This document shows, piece after piece, positions 62,521 through 64,000 of a DNA stretch of 64,000 nucleotides. The stretch comes from CAYQVO01 sp964421085 (lineage in GTDB: Bacteria; Bdellovibrionota_C; UBA2361; CAYQVO01). The notes beneath the pieces were generated by a model. That model was not told where the DNA came from. It did no database searches and saw only the letters and a list, made by a program, of their open reading frames with translations. A program made the position numbers and the translations under genes. The stretch is taken from positions 124,001 to 188,000 of the forward strand of contig CAYQVO010000001.1 of assembly GCA_964421085.1 (NCBI GenBank). The letters are read 5' to 3'. How positions within the stretch are numbered: the first letter of the stretch is position 1; every line of letters begins with the position of its first letter.

Positions 62521-64000
62521 CTACCTGCTCCCATACCTGACTGCAAGCGCTTTTTGATCCGCCTCGTCATAGAATGTGGCAAGCTTGCTCCAGTCGAACA
62601 TGTCTGAAAGACGCTCCGCCTTGTTCCGCATTTCAATCCTTTCCCGGCGGCTCAGGTGCACGAAGTCATAAAGATAATCCGTCAGCTCCTGGATTATCTG
62701 ATCGTTGTTTTTCTGCGACCGTTCGAGAATCTTGATTCCTTCCTGTTTTTCGCCGACCTGCGCGCGGGCAAAAGAGCCGAAGCCGCTCAGGTCCGTTGTT
62801 ACAGCCGGCACCCCAAGCGCAAGACACTCGGCGGGTGTATATCCCCAGGGTTCATAATAGCTGGGGAAAACGCCGAGATGGCATCCGCGGACGAACTGAT
62901 CATAGTCAAGCCCGAACAGCGGGCTGTTCGCGGTCAGAAATTGCGGATGATATATGATTTTCACCGGATCCCAGTCGGCATTGAAAAGCTGCCGGTAGCG
63001 GAGATGCTGCATGATTGGATCGCCCTGGTCATCGGCGAGATCGTGCGTGGCGACTGGAGGGAAGCGATCGCTTCGCATCGCATATACCGCCCGCTTAAGG
63101 TCGTGCTGGAAGTCCGCCGACAGCAGGTCTTCGTATGACGGCATCAGTCCTTTTGCGGCGAAATCAAGCAGCTTCTTGCCCATTCCCTGTTCTGCCTGCA
63201 TGCAGATTTTCCGCAGTTCCTCGAACATTGCATGATGCTGCAGGACTTCGAGATTCATGCCGCGCACCGCCGATCTTGTGATAATGAAGGCAACGACTAT
63301 CGGAGGATTGGGAAGATCCCGCAGACGCCAGCTCAACCGGTGCAGTGCCTCGATGAAGATGTCGAAGCCTTTGTTGGTGTATTCGTAACGGCCGCTCGTG
63401 AACACGTATCTCGTGCGATCCAGATCGAAGCGGTAACTCGGGAAAAAGTTTCCCATGACGAATTCATGAATCTGGTCTTTATACAGCCGGTGATAGTTCT
63501 GAAACTCATGAATCGCGGAGAAACGGCGGATGTTGAGACCATTAGGAAGGATCACATCGGGCTCTCTTCCCAGAATCTTCCTGGACTCGTGCGCGGTCAG
63601 TCCGCTGATAGTCGTGAAGACATTTGCCGTGTGCGCAGCGACTCTCTCAATGACATAGCGCGTTCTCACCCGGTAATGCCTGGCCGCCCATTCCGGGTTG
63701 ATGCTGTCCAGGTCGCGATAGAAATTCGGATTGTTGGCGGCGATATAACGCCCGAGTATGGTCGCGTGGGTTGTAAAGACAGTCGCTATCGGCAGCTTGT
63801 GGAGGGCCATCCTGGGAAGAGCGACTCCTGCCATCCATTCATGAAAGTGCGCCACGATCTTCCTGCCCGGCGCAATCGCCGTCAGTTCCCTGAAAAATTC
63901 CGCGAGACAGAAACCGAACTCAACTACCTCGTTGATGTCTCCATTTTCATCTTCGATCGTGATGCCGTTATCGACGGCAAGATAATGCTTGTCCGTTTGA
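62521..64000 (-). CDS. Glycogen synthase, GT3 (fungal/animal type), N-terminus outside the window
   Basis: The frame is open to the window end, so the gene continues upstream; the GTG at 63855 is internal. At least 492 residues are visible. GT3 features: KIVAHFHEWMAGVALPRM, TVFTTHATILGRYIA, VFTTISGLTAHESRKILGRE, LPNGLNIRRFSAIHEFQNYH, SGRYEYTNKGFDIFIEAL (near residue 205 of the visible part) and the catalytic PSYYEPWGYTPAECLALGVP. GT3 enzymes use UDP-glucose and, in eukaryotes, are controlled by glucose 6-phosphate through an Arg-rich helix; RRERIEMRNKAERL near the C-terminus is in that position. Confidence 0.93.
   Translation of the reverse strand, partial: QTDKHYLAVDNGITIEDENGDINEVVEFGFCLAEFFRELTAIAPGRKIVAHFHEWMAGVALPRMALHKLPIATVFTTHATILGRYIAANNPNFYRDLDSINPEWAARHYRVRTRYVIERVAAHTANVFTTISGLTAHESRKILGREPDVILPNGLNIRRFSAIHEFQNYHRLYKDQIHEFVMGNFFPSYRFDLDRTRYVFTSGRYEYTNKGFDIFIEALHRLSWRLRDLPNPPIVVAFIITRSAVRGMNLEVLQHHAMFEELRKICMQAEQGMGKKLLDFAAKGLMPSYEDLLSADFQHDLKRAVYAMRSDRFPPVATHDLADDQGDPIMQHLRYRQLFNADWDPVKIIYHPQFLTANSPLFGLDYDQFVRGCHLGVFPSYYEPWGYTPAECLALGVPAVTTDLSGFGSFARAQVGEKQEGIKILERSQKNNDQIIQELTDYLYDFVHLSRRERIEMRNKAERLSDMFDWSKLATFYDEADQKALAVRYGSR

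Noticed and set aside
1..64000. CRISPR arrays, tRNA or rRNA genes
   Set aside because: I looked in all intergenic stretches; there is no regularly spaced repeat, no cloverleaf with a conserved TTCGA loop, and no rRNA-like sequence.

Overview
The window comes from an uncultured Gram-negative bacterium, most likely a metagenome assembly: there are two 10-N gap placeholders (10851-10860 and 25002-25011). The outer membrane is certain from BamA, Skp/OmpH, FabZ, LpxA, LolC/E, LolD and a fimbrial usher. I cannot name the phylum from sequence alone. A PPi-type phosphofructokinase, a GT3 (fungal/animal-type) glycogen synthase, a moxR-bat operon and TMTC-like membrane proteins would fit a deep-branching lineage such as delta-type proteobacteria or the PVC/Omnitrophota region. 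GTG and TTG starts are frequent. No rRNA, tRNA or CRISPR was found.

Layout, 1-20.7 kb. A two-gene M16 peptidase pair has its zinc site in one subunit and its R/Y motif in the other. It is followed by a YihY-family membrane protein, a zinc-ribbon protein, an orphan NtrC-type sigma-54 activator and a livHMG transporter set without livF or a binding protein. Next come an AAA ATPase preceded by a short malQ fossil, and a secreted protein with a Pro/Thr linker. The envelope operon bamA-skp-fabZ-lpxA has an in-frame stop in skp and an assembly gap in fabZ. The operon lysS-lolC/E-lolD, a 3-methyladenine glycosylase and an acyl-ACP thioesterase complete this part.

20.7-34 kb. A REP-like inverted repeat precedes an atypical chaperone-usher fimbrial locus. 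It contains a pilin-like subunit, a PapD-like chaperone, a fusion of an AMIN-like domain to a second chaperone-like domain, a CS1/TcfC-like usher broken by the gap, a pilin with its own terminator, a small secreted protein and another pilin. Convergent to it lie two tandem TMTC-like GT-C/TPR membrane proteins, an AMP nucleosidase and a small secreted protein. The Ser/Thr-rich pilins and the Pro/Thr-linker proteins are possible glycosylation substrates, but this is inference only.

34-48 kb. PPi-phosphofructokinase and class II aldolase form a glycolytic pair ending in a strong terminator. They are followed by an unknown protein and a second Pro/Thr-linker secreted protein, a paralogue of the one at 9.1 kb. 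A WbpO/WbpP-type pair makes UDP-GalNAcA-like sugar nucleotides. The moxR-DUF58-batA-batBC-batD operon, in which BatB and BatC are fused, ends this part.

48-64 kb. This is mostly housekeeping: a papain-fold-like protein with a duplicated helical region, cysS, pdxH, a zinc dehydrogenase, the C-terminal remnant of an amino-acid permease, a Crp/Fnr regulator, cysE, an ACT-domain malic enzyme, a SNF2 helicase, a miniature flagellar-rod-like protein, trmJ, a phosphoribosyltransferase-fold protein and the 5'-truncated GT3 glycogen synthase. The observations most worth following are the AMIN-chaperone fimbrial locus, the paired Pro/Thr-linker secreted family, the skp stop codon, the split M16 pair and the malQ fossil.
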